Source: JAUNKE01 sp041853585
GTDB lineage: Bacteria > Bacillota > Clostridia > Peptostreptococcales > Filifactoraceae
Assembly: GCA_041853585.1 (NCBI GenBank)
Contig: JBGZSM010000103.1
Location: forward strand, 1-31,102
Length of the DNA stretch: 31,102 nt
Reading direction: 5' to 3'
The notes below the pieces were generated by a model. That model made no database searches. It was given only the letters and a program-made list of their open reading frames with translations, and was not told where the DNA came from. Shown piece after piece: positions 23,154 to 31,097 of the stretch (the first letter of the stretch is position 1; every line of letters begins with the position of its first letter). Made by a program: the position numbers and the translations under genes.

Positions 23154-23837
23154 CTATAATATTTTTTTGAGCTTAAAATCCAAATAATCCGCGGAGACCA
23201 AATGATAGGTTGTCCCGTCATGCTCTCCCAGATATAAATTCTTAAACGAGTCTTCACCATGAAGATGTCCATAGACCATATGCGAAATATTGTTTTGTTC
23301 AATCAGCTCGGTCACCTGCGATGCCTGATTTTTTTCATTGACCGGCGGATAATGCATGGCGACGATGCGAATGCGCTCTTCGTCATCGGGCAGCGCAGCG
23401 AAAGAATTTTGCAATCGCAAAATCTCTCTGTCGAAAATTCTTCGGTCATCCTCGGTAAACTCCGCACTCTGCGGAACTACCCAGCCTCTTGTCCCGAAAA
23501 TCGCAAATTTCTCGTCACAATAGCAATTGTTGTGCAGAAAGAAAATATCGGGATACTGCTTTTTCATCTTCGTGACGGATTGCCACCAATAGTCATGATT
23601 GCCTTTGAGAATTATTTTCTTGCCTGCCAAAGCATTTATTTCATCGAGATTTTCTTTCGCCTCATCGAATTTGAGCGCCCAAGAAATATCGCCTGCCAAA
23701 ATCACGACATCCTCATCGCGCACTCGCTCGTTCCAATCCTGAATGATTTTTGTTCTATGGTCGCCCCACCCGAAGATGTCCATAGGCTTTGAATTGTTCG
23801 GTGAAAAATGCAAATCGCCTATTGCATATAATGCCAT
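23154..23837 (-). CDS. calcineurin-like metallophosphoesterase
   Basis: A 227-residue soluble phosphoesterase with the full di-metal motif set: GDLH near residue 7, GDISW near 50, GNHDYWW near 79, MHYPP near 160 and YGHLHG near 194. Together these bind two metal ions and the scissile phosphate. The natural substrate (nucleotide or phosphoester) cannot be read from the sequence. It starts one base after the stop of the alarmone synthase gene, using GAGGAG inside that gene's last codons, so translation is probably coupled. No signal peptide is seen. Confidence 0.92.
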   Translation of the reverse strand: MALYAIGDLHFSPNNSKPMDIFGWGDHRTKIIQDWNERVRDEDVVILAGDISWALKFDEAKENLDEINALAGKKIILKGNHDYWWQSVTKMKKQYPDIFFLHNNCYCDEKFAIFGTRGWVVPQSAEFTEDDRRIFDREILRLQNSFAALPDDEERIRIVAMHYPPVNEKNQASQVTELIEQNNISHMVYGHLHGEDSFKNLYLGEHDGTTYHLVSADYLDFKLKKIL

Positions 23838-23838
23838 A

Positions 23839-24645
23839 TTACTCCTCTTTTTTTTCCGACTTCACTTTGTTCAACAAAGTTTCGATGCGCTCCTGCAAAA
23901 TTGCGAGCGCCTCCATATTGTCCAACGAATTGATGGTGTCGAGATTCTCCTGAAAGCGCAAAGCCTCCTTGGTATAGCCTTTGTCATGCAACACCCGAAT
24001 CGCATCCATCGCTTCTTTGACAGCCATTGATTTTCTGCCGAAGTAGACCTGCGCCTTGACAATTTCTTCGCGTATCTCACGCATCTCATTATCCAAAACA
24101 AAAGCCGCATCCGCCGCGCGTCGAAGTCTCTCCTGCAAATCTTCCGGAATCTCTTTATTATATTTATATTTCAAAGAATGCTCAATCGTTGCCCAAAAAT
24201 TCATCGCCAAAGTACGAATCTGAATTTCCGCCAAAATTTCTCGGGCGCCGTCAATCGTCTGAACCGTATATCTCACGATGACATGATAGCTTCGATAGCC
24301 GCTCTCCTTGTAATTTGAAATGTAGTCTTTTTCATACAACACCTGCATGTCGGTGCGCTGCTTGATTTTTTCAACGACGGTATAGATATCATCCACCAGC
24401 TGACAGACGACACGAATCCCTGCAATATCTTCCATCTGCTCCGTAATCTTGTCATAGGGGATATTCATCTTCTTCGCCTTATCCAAAATCGAAGTTATCT
24501 TTTTGATTCGCCCGGTCACGAATTCAATCGGAGAATACTCTCCTCTGGATTGATATTCCTTGCGAATATTTTTAAATTTACTTTTGAGTTCTTCCACCGC
24601 GACTTCATAAGGCAGTAAAATTTTTTTCCACTCTCTATATTCCAT
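23839..24645 (-). CDS. small alarmone synthase (RelA/SpoT synthetase domain, YjbM/YwaC-like)
   Basis: About 268 residues, consisting of a single (p)ppGpp synthetase domain without the HD hydrolase, TGS or ACT parts of long RSH proteins. The motifs RIKKITSILDKAKK, MEDIAGIRVVCQLVDDIY, YKESGYRSYHVIV and EIQIRTLAMNFWATIEH are typical. A C-terminal helical tail (about 190-268) resembles the tetramerising end of SAS proteins. It makes (p)ppGpp or related alarmones from GTP/GDP and ATP. The frame reaches up to 24735, but GGGGGGAG precedes the ATG at 24645, which overlaps the end of the upstream MBL gene by 11 bases. It is cotranscribed with glnS, which may link alarmone output and amino acid charging; that is inference. 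Confidence 0.93.
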   Translation of the reverse strand: MEYREWKKILLPYEVAVEELKSKFKNIRKEYQSRGEYSPIEFVTGRIKKITSILDKAKKMNIPYDKITEQMEDIAGIRVVCQLVDDIYTVVEKIKQRTDMQVLYEKDYISNYKESGYRSYHVIVRYTVQTIDGAREILAEIQIRTLAMNFWATIEHSLKYKYNKEIPEDLQERLRRAADAAFVLDNEMREIREEIVKAQVYFGRKSMAVKEAMDAIRVLHDKGYTKEALRFQENLDTINSLDNMEALAILQERIETLLNKVKSEKKEE

Positions 24646-25570
24646 TTTCTCCCCCCGACAAATGATACAAAATTCTACCGTCAATATAGCGATAGCCGAT
24701 TTCTCCCGTGTGAGAAAGTTTTGCCAAAAAAGCACCTACCGTCGAATTGTTATAGTGATAGGAAGCATAAGTACAATCCACTTCATTTTGTACCATCAAA
24801 TGTGCCAAAATTTCCTCCCGAGACCTCGGTTGCTTAAGCAGCGTCAAGATATCTTTTTCGTATCGTCGAATTACCTCCAGATTGCGCTCTACGATTTCAT
24901 CAATTTCATTCTTGGTATAAAAATTCTTGGAATGAGCAATCAGTCCATAGTCAAAATCCAGCGTCTTGATTCTGTTGAGCGATTCCTCCTGCAATTCAAT
25001 ACTGAACAAAAAAGGCATATCATAAGTATCGATGATTTTGTTATCCATCACAATATCGCCCAAGTAGCACACTCTATCCGGCGTAATGATTGCCGCCTGT
25101 CCCGCACAATGTCCCGGCGAGTGAATGATTTGAAATTTTTTACCTTCCAAAATCAATTCATCCTCCACCAAAACATCGACATGATATCGACTGCTCTCCA
25201 GCGGATTGGGCCCCAAGCCATTTCCTCTTCGTGCAAAAAAACTCGGAATCGAGCTCGAACTCAAATAAGCCATCCCCAAATACAAATTTTCGATATAGGG
25301 TTTGGCGTAATAATGCGAAATCAGTTGCGCCGACGGAATTTCTTCCTTTATTCCTTCAAAAGCTTCAAAATGGTCAAAATGCTCATGCGTTGTAAAAACA
25401 TAGGCAGGAGAAAGCGACTGTTTTGCCAAATGCTTGACCAATCTTTTCCCGCGCTGCACCGTATGCCCCGCATCAATCAACAGCACATTTCCGCTCTCAA
25501 GCACATAAACCCCCGTGTTTGTTCCCCCTTTGAAAAAACCGCTTTGACCTTGAATTTCTATAATTTCCAT
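24635..25570 (-). CDS. MBL-fold metallohydrolase
   Basis: A 311-residue metallo-beta-lactamase-fold hydrolase. The zinc ligands are visible as THEHFDH (His62, His64, Asp66, His67), SPGHCAGQ near 153 and GDIV near 170. The C-terminal about 80 residues (EEILAHLMVQNEVD, YHYNNSTVGAFLAKLSHTGEI) look like a winged-helix-type extension. Relatives include glyoxalase-II-like and lactonase-like enzymes; the substrate is unknown. It is the first gene of the SAS-phosphoesterase-glnS operon. A long open frame on the opposite strand is a codon-usage shadow. The start ATG has AGG 6 bases upstream, a modest site. Confidence 0.88.
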   Translation of the reverse strand: MEIIEIQGQSGFFKGGTNTGVYVLESGNVLLIDAGHTVQRGKRLVKHLAKQSLSPAYVFTTHEHFDHFEAFEGIKEEIPSAQLISHYYAKPYIENLYLGMAYLSSSSIPSFFARRGNGLGPNPLESSRYHVDVLVEDELILEGKKFQIIHSPGHCAGQAAIITPDRVCYLGDIVMDNKIIDTYDMPFLFSIELQEESLNRIKTLDFDYGLIAHSKNFYTKNEIDEIVERNLEVIRRYEKDILTLLKQPRSREEILAHLMVQNEVDCTYASYHYNNSTVGAFLAKLSHTGEIGYRYIDGRILYHLSGGENGI

Positions 25571-25618
25571 ATCAAACCTACATCCGTATTAAACCATTTC
25601 CATAAATATTACCAATTC

Positions 25619-25624
25619 ATTATA
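25619..25624 (-). promoter_or_regulatory. -10 box of the MBL-SAS-phosphoesterase-glnS operon
   Basis: TATAAT on the minus strand (25624-25619) with no good -35 at 17 bases; placed about 50 bases before the MBL start. Its mirror on the plus strand is the promoter at 25644-25652. Confidence 0.45.
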
Positions 25625-25643
25625 CCAAAACTCCGCTTTTTTT

Positions 25644-25652
25644 TGCTATACT
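25644..25652 (+). promoter_or_regulatory. extended -10 promoter of the small gene at 25745
   Basis: TGCTATACT, an extended -10, about 93 bases before the start codon. The leader 25653-25744 shows no recognised RNA structure. Confidence 0.45.
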
Positions 25653-25744
25653 TAAGGAAGTCAAAAGAAATGAACACCGACAACTTGCCGAAAAATTGAA
25701 TGGCAGACGGATTTTTTTAAATCGTAAATTGAATAGGAGAGCTT

Positions 25745-25996
25745 ATGAAAAATACTTATGCCAAAGTGTTTACACTCAAGGGCTATTATTTTACAAAAGA
25801 ATATGAGAAAAAAAAGAAAAATAAATTGCGTGTGCGTGAAATTTTGGAGGAAACCGTCCGAAAGCATTTTAAAAACGGCGACTGCAATATCGAAATCTTT
25901 TTTGAAGAAACCGACAAAATCATTTTGATAACGCCCGACTCCCCGAGAGAAGAAATCATCAAATATCTCGGTGAAAAATTTGCGGGCGAATATTAA
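25745..25996 (+). CDS. small uncharacterised protein
   Basis: An 83-residue protein I do not recognise. It is charged (Lys and Glu rich, KEYEKKKKNKLRVREI) with an alternating beta-alpha-beta-alpha look and no Cys, signal peptide or membrane segment. TAGGAGAGCTT gives a ribosome binding site before the ATG. It is alone on the plus strand, with its promoter in the same spacer as the MBL operon. It could be a small regulatory or nucleic-acid-binding protein, but nothing in the sequence shows this. The stop is followed by a direct repeat TATTAAAGAA TATTAAAGAA (25991-26010). Confidence 0.7.
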   Translation: MKNTYAKVFTLKGYYFTKEYEKKKKNKLRVREILEETVRKHFKNGDCNIEIFFEETDKIILITPDSPREEIIKYLGEKFAGEY

Positions 25997-26002
25997 AGAA
26001 TA

Positions 26003-26037
26003 TTAAAGAAAAGCGTAGCGGCTTCCCGCCGCTACGC
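26003..26037 (-). terminator. terminator after the lipoprotein gene
   Basis: Minus-strand 10-bp stem GCGTAGCGGC / GCCGCTACGC with loop GGGAA (26037-26013), followed by TTTTCTTT. It may also block plus-strand read-through from the small gene, although that strand lacks a T tract. Confidence 0.88.
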
Positions 26038-26118
26038 AAAAAATCGAATACTTAAAACACTTGCCCCATCGCTTGTTCTATATGCGCTCTCCATTCAAAA
26101 GTTTTTCTCGAGCGCATT

Positions 26119-27201
26119 TTATTTTTGTAATGTAAAGACGGAGCCTTTTTTGACCCATTGATTTTCATCCTGCGAAATCAACTTTCCACCGGCAATGGTA
26201 AAGATATAGACTTCTCCGTTCTCTAAGAACAAAAACAAGTCCTCGCCGTCAACTAGGAATTCTCCCCTCGGTAAAAAAGAACTGAGCACATTCAATTCAT
26301 AGACGAATCGGTTGTCTTTAGAAAAGGATATTTCCGCAAAAGAAGCCGGCTCGTCCAATGAGCCGCATACATATCGCCCGAATTCAATTTTCTGTTCGCC
26401 CTTTTCATTTGGGACTGTTCCCGCCGGCGAATCTTTCGAATTCGAATCGCTCGATTTCTTTTCATCCCGATATTTGAAGATGGAATATCGCTCCGGAATC
26501 GAGCCTTCATTAAGATAAATCAATTTGTCATTATGGATTTTGAATTTATCGACGGATTTGCTCACTTCATCATGAAGAACCAAAACATCGCCCTCGAGCT
26601 TGTACTCTCCTCTCGATACGGACGACATCTCCAAGCTGCGAGAAAAATTAAATTTCCCATTCGCTTTGATTTCGATAAATGCCGACTCTTTTTCCTGATT
26701 TTCCGTTTGGAGTTCGTAAATTCCTATGTGAATTGCTTGCTTGGGTACCGAATCCCAATCATTCGTATCAATGCCAAGTTCTTGCGCTGTTCCTTTGTAC
26801 TCAAAGATAAGAGTTTTTGGAGCCTCTCCTTCTTCACTTTGAAATACTAAGTTTCCATTCTCAATTACAAATTCAATTCGTTGTTTTGGGTAAGACACAT
26901 ATTGTAAAACCAAGTGATTTTCTATCACCTCATATCGACCTTTTTGTCGAAACGAAAAAACATCGTCACGATTGAAAAGATACTCCCCATCCTCCTTTAT
27001 CTCCAGATAGGTCGGCACCATTTCCAAATTTTCCGTTTGAAGTCCATAGATTCCATTTTTTATAACTTCCTCTTTGCTGTTGCTCATCGGGAGATTGGTC
27101 GCATTGTTTTGAATCGACGATTCCTTTTCCTCCGCCGAGTTGCATCCGATAAGTAAGACAGCAAAAACAATCATCCATAACCACAAAAACTTACTTTTCA
27201 T
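26119..27201 (-). CDS. lipoprotein with three tandem repeats
   Basis: A 360-residue secreted lipoprotein. Its signal peptide ends in the lipobox VLLIGC (Cys20), so it is predicted to be anchored to the outer face of the membrane. After a short Ser/Asn linker there are three related modules of about 90 residues (about 49-137, 158-248 and 273-360) that share the pattern NGIYGLQ..., EIK.DGxYxF, RGEY.L.GD.LVL and GxLIY. They look like small beta-rich domains. GAGGAG precedes the ATG at 27201; the frame begins 8 codons earlier. The function is unknown; binding of a ligand or surface polymer is possible. It follows the AEC transporter gene by 66 bases. Confidence 0.85.
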   Translation of the reverse strand: MKSKFLWLWMIVFAVLLIGCNSAEEKESSIQNNATNLPMSNSKEEVIKNGIYGLQTENLEMVPTYLEIKEDGEYLFNRDDVFSFRQKGRYEVIENHLVLQYVSYPKQRIEFVIENGNLVFQSEEGEAPKTLIFEYKGTAQELGIDTNDWDSVPKQAIHIGIYELQTENQEKESAFIEIKANGKFNFSRSLEMSSVSRGEYKLEGDVLVLHDEVSKSVDKFKIHNDKLIYLNEGSIPERYSIFKYRDEKKSSDSNSKDSPAGTVPNEKGEQKIEFGRYVCGSLDEPASFAEISFSKDNRFVYELNVLSSFLPRGEFLVDGEDLFLFLENGEVYIFTIAGGKLISQDENQWVKKGSVFTLQK

Positions 27202-27267
27202 TGTTCTCCTCACTTTCTGATTCACATATTATTTCTCCCATTTATAAGATACCCGACTCAAATGAAA

Positions 27268-28242
27268 CTAACCCAATTTCTCTACGATTGCCATCACAAT
27301 CGGCGCGACAAAGACGAACAAAAAAGTGCTGAGTGTAATCACGCAGGTTGCGAATCGGTCATCCGACTTCGCCTCATGTGCCAAAATCGTAAGCGATGCA
27401 AAGACCGGCGCGGAGGATTGTACAATGTAAGAATTCATCGCCAAGGTCGGCAGCGGCTCAATGACTTTGCCGAGTCCGAGTATCACCGTCGCCATCACCA
27501 GCGGTGCCAACACGAATTTTCCGAGCAGTACAATCAGCACATCGCGCTCGATTTTGATACTGCCCAATCCCGCATCCGAAAGGGCTATTCCGATATACAA
27601 TAGTGAAAAAGGCGTTACCGTACTGCCGATGTAACTCAAAGTCGAGGTGGCGAATTTCGGCAATTGCCATTCGAGCAGCACGAAGGCGATGGCAATCAGC
27701 ATCGCAATCAGCGGCATCGGAATCAATTTCTTCCAATTCAGCTTCATGCCCCTTTCTTTGCTATTCTCCGGATTGTCCAAAGCAATCAGCGTCGCTCCGA
27801 TTCCCCAAGTCGAAATCGTGCTCGTCAAATAGTACACCAAAAAATATGGCAGCACTTCTTCACCGAAAAATGCCAAATTCAGCGGAAAACCGATAAATAC
27901 GGTGTTACCGTTGACGATGGAATTGATAAGAATCGCCCGTCTGCCTTTGGGCACTTTGAGCAAAAAAGCCGTCGCAAAGGCAAAACCGTATAGAATTACA
28001 AAGCTCGGTATCGTAAACAGCAACCCGCGCAACAATCGAAACAATTCATCTTTGGAAATATATTTCAAAAGGGATACGAATACGGACGCCGGCAATCCGA
28101 TATTGATTAAAAATCTTGTGATATCCTTTGAAAAACCGTCGCCGAAATATTTTTTCCGCCGAAGATAAAATCCGAAAGAGATGAGCAAAATAATCGGCAA
28201 AATACTTTCCACCGAAGTAAAAATCGACTTTCCAAAATCCAT
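27268..28242 (-). CDS. AEC (auxin efflux carrier) family transporter
   Basis: A 324-residue membrane protein with about ten hydrophobic helices. The start SVESILPIILLISFGFYLRRK and the central segment RRAILINSIVNGNTVFIGFPL are characteristic of the AEC family, with an asparagine in the mid-membrane crossing. Bacterial members move small organic acids such as malate or malonate, or remain uncharacterised; the substrate cannot be assigned here. AAGGAG precedes the ATG and the HD-domain gene ends 20 bases upstream, so the two are probably cotranscribed. Confidence 0.9.
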   Translation of the reverse strand: MDFGKSIFTSVESILPIILLISFGFYLRRKKYFGDGFSKDITRFLINIGLPASVFVSLLKYISKDELFRLLRGLLFTIPSFVILYGFAFATAFLLKVPKGRRAILINSIVNGNTVFIGFPLNLAFFGEEVLPYFLVYYLTSTISTWGIGATLIALDNPENSKERGMKLNWKKLIPMPLIAMLIAIAFVLLEWQLPKFATSTLSYIGSTVTPFSLLYIGIALSDAGLGSIKIERDVLIVLLGKFVLAPLVMATVILGLGKVIEPLPTLAMNSYIVQSSAPVFASLTILAHEAKSDDRFATCVITLSTFLFVFVAPIVMAIVEKLG

Positions 28243-28262
28243 ACTGTCTCCTTACGATTCAA

Positions 28263-29564
28263 TTACAATTCCTTATCCAAAACGATTCCGAACAGATGCT
28301 CCAACATCCCCTTGTGATAATACTCATTGGTGCGAATAAAGGGCTCCATATTCATATTACCGAACAGATATGAGCCTTCGGTGATATCGACCACTTCTCC
28401 CGATTTCAGTTTGACCCAGATATTGTCTTTTCGCCGGTCATAAATCGGAATCGTCACCGTATCCTTGATATAGCAATATTCATTCTCCCAAGCCACTTCA
28501 CTTTCTCCCTGCGAAAGCCGAATATCATTGAGACGCTCCGCCAAAGTTTTCTCCGAGCCTTCCCCGCGATAGCGCTCAAATTTTTTGCGGTCGACAAAGG
28601 CTCGACACAGCGCATGCAGAACAAAATCGTCCTGATTTTTCCATTTCGCGATATGATACATCAAAAATCCGTCGTCCATCTGCAAATAGCTGTCCACATC
28701 CATCCGATGCTCAAACAGTTTTACAATAATCTCGTCACAGTAAATTTCTTTACCTTCAAGATACAATTCCTTCGCACGCAGAAAAATCTTCTGCACGATA
28801 TTTTCAAGCTGTCTTTTGAGCGGATGTTGATATGCCTCCTTGTGCATATAAAATCTTGCCATAATATATTCTTCAATCGACGAAACATATTTTTCGCTCA
28901 CACAAATGCGCAATCGACCGTCCACCTTTACCACATCGATGGCTTCAATCAACCGATGCAAATCGTAGAGTCCCGTACTCACGCCGGTAAAGTAGCTGTC
29001 TCGAAGCAGATAATCCATTCGATCCGCATCCATCTGCGAACTGATCAATTGTGAAATCAGCGTGATGATGGTATCTTCCTGCTTAAAATTTTTGTCGGTG
29101 AAAATCCCCACCAATTTCGAAATAAAATCCTCACCGAAATTTTTTCGCAGCGCTTGATGGATTTCCGTATGCTCATTTTGCAAAATTTGCACCGTCCAAT
29201 ATTCATGCGCATAATCGCCGGCGATTTTTTCAAAGGTATGAGAAAAAGGCCCATGCCCGATGTCATGCAAAAGCGCCGAGCAGAGCGCCAAATCCTTTTG
29301 CTCACTCGTAACGACAACATCATGCGCTCTGAGCGCGTCCTCCAATCGCTCAATCAGCTTTCCCATGACGAAAAAAGTTCCGATGCTGTGCGAAAATCGA
29401 TTATGCAGTGCCGTCGGAAAAACCATATACTCGCTGCTCAATTGTTTTATTCTGGAAAGGCGCTGAAATTCCGAAGTCGAAATCAACGCAAAAAACTTGG
29501 TTTCAAAAGCGATATCCGAATGAATCGCATCACGCAAAAAATAGGTTTTTTCAAAATAGGACAT
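28263..29564 (-). CDS. HD-domain phosphohydrolase (YwfO/dNTPase-like)
   Basis: A 433-residue soluble protein. The HD metal site is visible as HNRFSHSIG (about 50-58), then LLHDIGHGPFSH (about 101-112) and the downstream DADRMDYLLRDS, the order seen in dGTPase-like and YwfO-like HD proteins. The C-terminal about 190 residues are a less conserved helical and beta region. The family hydrolyses deoxynucleoside triphosphates or related phosphates; the substrate is not evident. The frame extends 7 codons upstream to 29585, but GGGAGG sits before the ATG at 29564, giving MSYFEKTYFLRDAIHSD, which fits the family N-terminus. It is the first gene of a unit with the AEC carrier. Confidence 0.9.
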   Translation of the reverse strand: MSYFEKTYFLRDAIHSDIAFETKFFALISTSEFQRLSRIKQLSSEYMVFPTALHNRFSHSIGTFFVMGKLIERLEDALRAHDVVVTSEQKDLALCSALLHDIGHGPFSHTFEKIAGDYAHEYWTVQILQNEHTEIHQALRKNFGEDFISKLVGIFTDKNFKQEDTIITLISQLISSQMDADRMDYLLRDSYFTGVSTGLYDLHRLIEAIDVVKVDGRLRICVSEKYVSSIEEYIMARFYMHKEAYQHPLKRQLENIVQKIFLRAKELYLEGKEIYCDEIIVKLFEHRMDVDSYLQMDDGFLMYHIAKWKNQDDFVLHALCRAFVDRKKFERYRGEGSEKTLAERLNDIRLSQGESEVAWENEYCYIKDTVTIPIYDRRKDNIWVKLKSGEVVDITEGSYLFGNMNMEPFIRTNEYYHKGMLEHLFGIVLDKEL

Positions 29565-29616
29565 AAAACCTCCCGTAACTCCCAATCTTTTTTAATTTTT
29601 ATCCAATAGATTTCAT

Positions 29617-29645
29617 TTGATTTTTTTCATCTTATCCGATATAAT
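29617..29645 (+). promoter_or_regulatory. promoter of the glutaredoxin-like gene
   Basis: TTGATT (29617-29622) and TATAAT (29640-29645) are separated by exactly 17 bases, 40 bases before the ATG at 29686. Confidence 0.7.
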
Positions 29646-29685
29646 TAATATAACATCTCAATAAGGTTAAAGAAAGGAAATCAAT

Positions 29686-29916
29686 ATGAAAAAAGTAGTA
29701 ATTTATTCAAGTTCAACTTGTCCGTCCTGCCATGCGGCGATGGATTATCTCGACAGCAAAAACATCCCTTACGAGGAGCACAATATCAATAATGAGCCGG
29801 AAGCAAAAAAATTCCTGATTCAAAATCGTATCATGGGTGTTCCTGCAATTTACATCGATGACGAGCTTATCATGGGATTTGACCAAGCGAAAATCGATGC
29901 AAAACTAGGTCTATAA
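29686..29916 (+). CDS. glutaredoxin/NrdH-like redox protein
   Basis: A 76-residue thioredoxin-fold protein with the active site Cys12-Pro-Ser-Cys15 (STCPSC) and the cis-proline in GVPAIYIDDE near residue 53. Its size matches NrdH or small glutaredoxins. It would act as a dithiol reductant in the cytoplasm, possibly taking electrons from thioredoxin reductase; CPSC differs from classical CPYC. It has AAAGGAAA before the ATG, its own promoter and a terminator, and no reductase or ribonucleotide reductase nearby. A direct role with the Sec/Stickland enzymes is only a guess. Confidence 0.9.
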   Translation: MKKVVIYSSSTCPSCHAAMDYLDSKNIPYEEHNINNEPEAKKFLIQNRIMGVPAIYIDDELIMGFDQAKIDAKLGL

Positions 29917-29922
29917 AAATTG

Positions 29923-29954
29923 AGGTCAGTTCAAGCGAACTGACCTTTTGTTTT
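29923..29954. terminator. bidirectional terminator between the glutaredoxin-like gene and lepB
   Basis: Perfect 10-bp stem AGGTCAGTTC (29923-29932) / GAACTGACCT (29937-29946) with loop AAGC, flanked by T-rich sequence on the plus strand (to 29954) and A-rich sequence on the other side. It can end both converging genes. Confidence 0.88.
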
Positions 29955-30495
29955 ACGAACCGAAATAGGTTGTGATTTTATCGAATGGAAAAACGCGCAG
30001 AATGATTTTTCCAAGCAATTCTTCTTTGGGAACGGTTCCCACTTCCGCATCGCGACTGTCACGACTGTTCAAGCGATTGTCACCCATCAAAAAATATTCA
30101 CCTTCCGGAACTTCCACAAACATCTCGCCGCTCGTATAGCGGTCCTTGATATAAGGCTCCACCAATTCCACATTGTTTCGGTATACCTTACCATCGATGA
30201 TTTGAATGGTATCTCCAGGTAAACCGATAACTCTTTTGATCAGAATTTTTTCACCCTTGCCGCTCGCGAGTTGAAGATGCGATTGGAACAAAACGACATC
30301 GCCGAATTTCGGCTCCTCCGATTTATACGCCCTTCTGCTCACCAGCAAATAGTCATATTGCTGAAAAGTATTCGTCATCGAGTCTCCGATAACCAAAGTC
30401 GGTCTTACAAAAGAAGTCACCACATAGGTCACCGCCAATGTAATCACAATGACCTTAATCCATTCAAAAATCTCATTTATTATTTTTTCTTTCAT
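29953..30495 (-). CDS. lepB: signal peptidase I
   Basis: A 180-residue membrane-bound serine protease that removes signal peptides from exported proteins. One N-terminal membrane helix (about 12-30) precedes the catalytic Ser39 in IGDSMTNTF; the catalytic Lys87 is in LIKRVIGLPGD, and box E is GDNRLNSRDSR. The length and layout match the short Gram-positive SipS-type enzymes. AAGGAG precedes the ATG and the GNAT gene ends 9 bases upstream, so the two are in one operon. Whether other signal peptidases exist cannot be seen here. Confidence 0.95.
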   Translation of the reverse strand: MKEKIINEIFEWIKVIVITLAVTYVVTSFVRPTLVIGDSMTNTFQQYDYLLVSRRAYKSEEPKFGDVVLFQSHLQLASGKGEKILIKRVIGLPGDTIQIIDGKVYRNNVELVEPYIKDRYTSGEMFVEVPEGEYFLMGDNRLNSRDSRDAEVGTVPKEELLGKIILRVFPFDKITTYFGS

Positions 30496-30504
30496 TGTTA
30501 CTCC

Positions 30505-31035
30505 TTAGTCGATAATTTTCCCCATGTTGATGTAGTCGTAAAATTCGCCATTGACAAATAAGGAGCGCCTGCTGATTCCTTCCACTTCAAAACCGGTATC
30601 TTTATAAAGCTTAATCGCATTGGCATTGTCTTTTCGCACCTGCAATTCGATTTTTGCAATCGACTCCGACTCGGTGGCATATCGTATCAGTTCGGACATA
30701 ATCGCTTTACCGATTCCCAGATTTGAATACTCTTTGAGCACACCAATCCCCAAATTTGCACAATGATGCGTCCGTTGACGCTTTCCCCCTTCCAAATACC
30801 CGAATCCAATCGGCTGCTGATTCAACCGCGCCACCAAGAAAGTCGAGTTCTCCGAATCGTTCAAGCGCTCGATATACGCTTTGAGCTGCTCCGATTTGAT
30901 TCCGAAGTCCTCCGATGTGAACGGAAGATTTTCACTCTCATCCGACAACTGTTCAATCATCTTCAGTATTTGGTAATATCCCGACATTGGTGTGCAAATT
31001 TCAACTTCCATCTCATTTTTGCACTGATAAATCAT
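30505..31035 (-). CDS. GNAT-family N-acetyltransferase
   Basis: A 176-residue acetyltransferase. The core acetyl-CoA motif is NLGIGVLKEYSNLGIGKAIM (about 92-111), a variant of the V-x-x-xx-R-G-x-G pattern, followed by IELQVRKDNANAIKLYKDTGFEVEG, the typical motif B of GNAT proteins. The C-terminus GEFYDYINMGKIID matches SpeG/RimJ-like or amino-group acetyltransferases. The acceptor (protein N-terminus, polyamine or small amine) is not evident. AGAGGAGAAAAAG precedes the ATG. It is the first gene of the unit with lepB. Confidence 0.9.
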   Translation of the reverse strand: MIYQCKNEMEVEICTPMSGYYQILKMIEQLSDESENLPFTSEDFGIKSEQLKAYIERLNDSENSTFLVARLNQQPIGFGYLEGGKRQRTHHCANLGIGVLKEYSNLGIGKAIMSELIRYATESESIAKIELQVRKDNANAIKLYKDTGFEVEGISRRSLFVNGEFYDYINMGKIID

Positions 31036-31091
31036 CTTTTTCTCCTCTTGATTGAATTTATTTACAAATAGTAGTATACTATGAATTATAG

Positions 31092-31097
31092 ATTATA
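31092..31097 (-). promoter_or_regulatory. possible -10 box of the GNAT-lepB operon
   Basis: TATAAT on the minus strand, about 57 bases before the GNAT start. The -35 would lie beyond the window edge, so this stays tentative. Confidence 0.35.

Noticed and set aside
24662..25699. 345-codon open frame on the plus strand opposite the MBL gene
   Set aside because: It is antisense to a gene with full metal-site motifs, has no recognisable domain and no good ribosome binding site; a codon-usage shadow.
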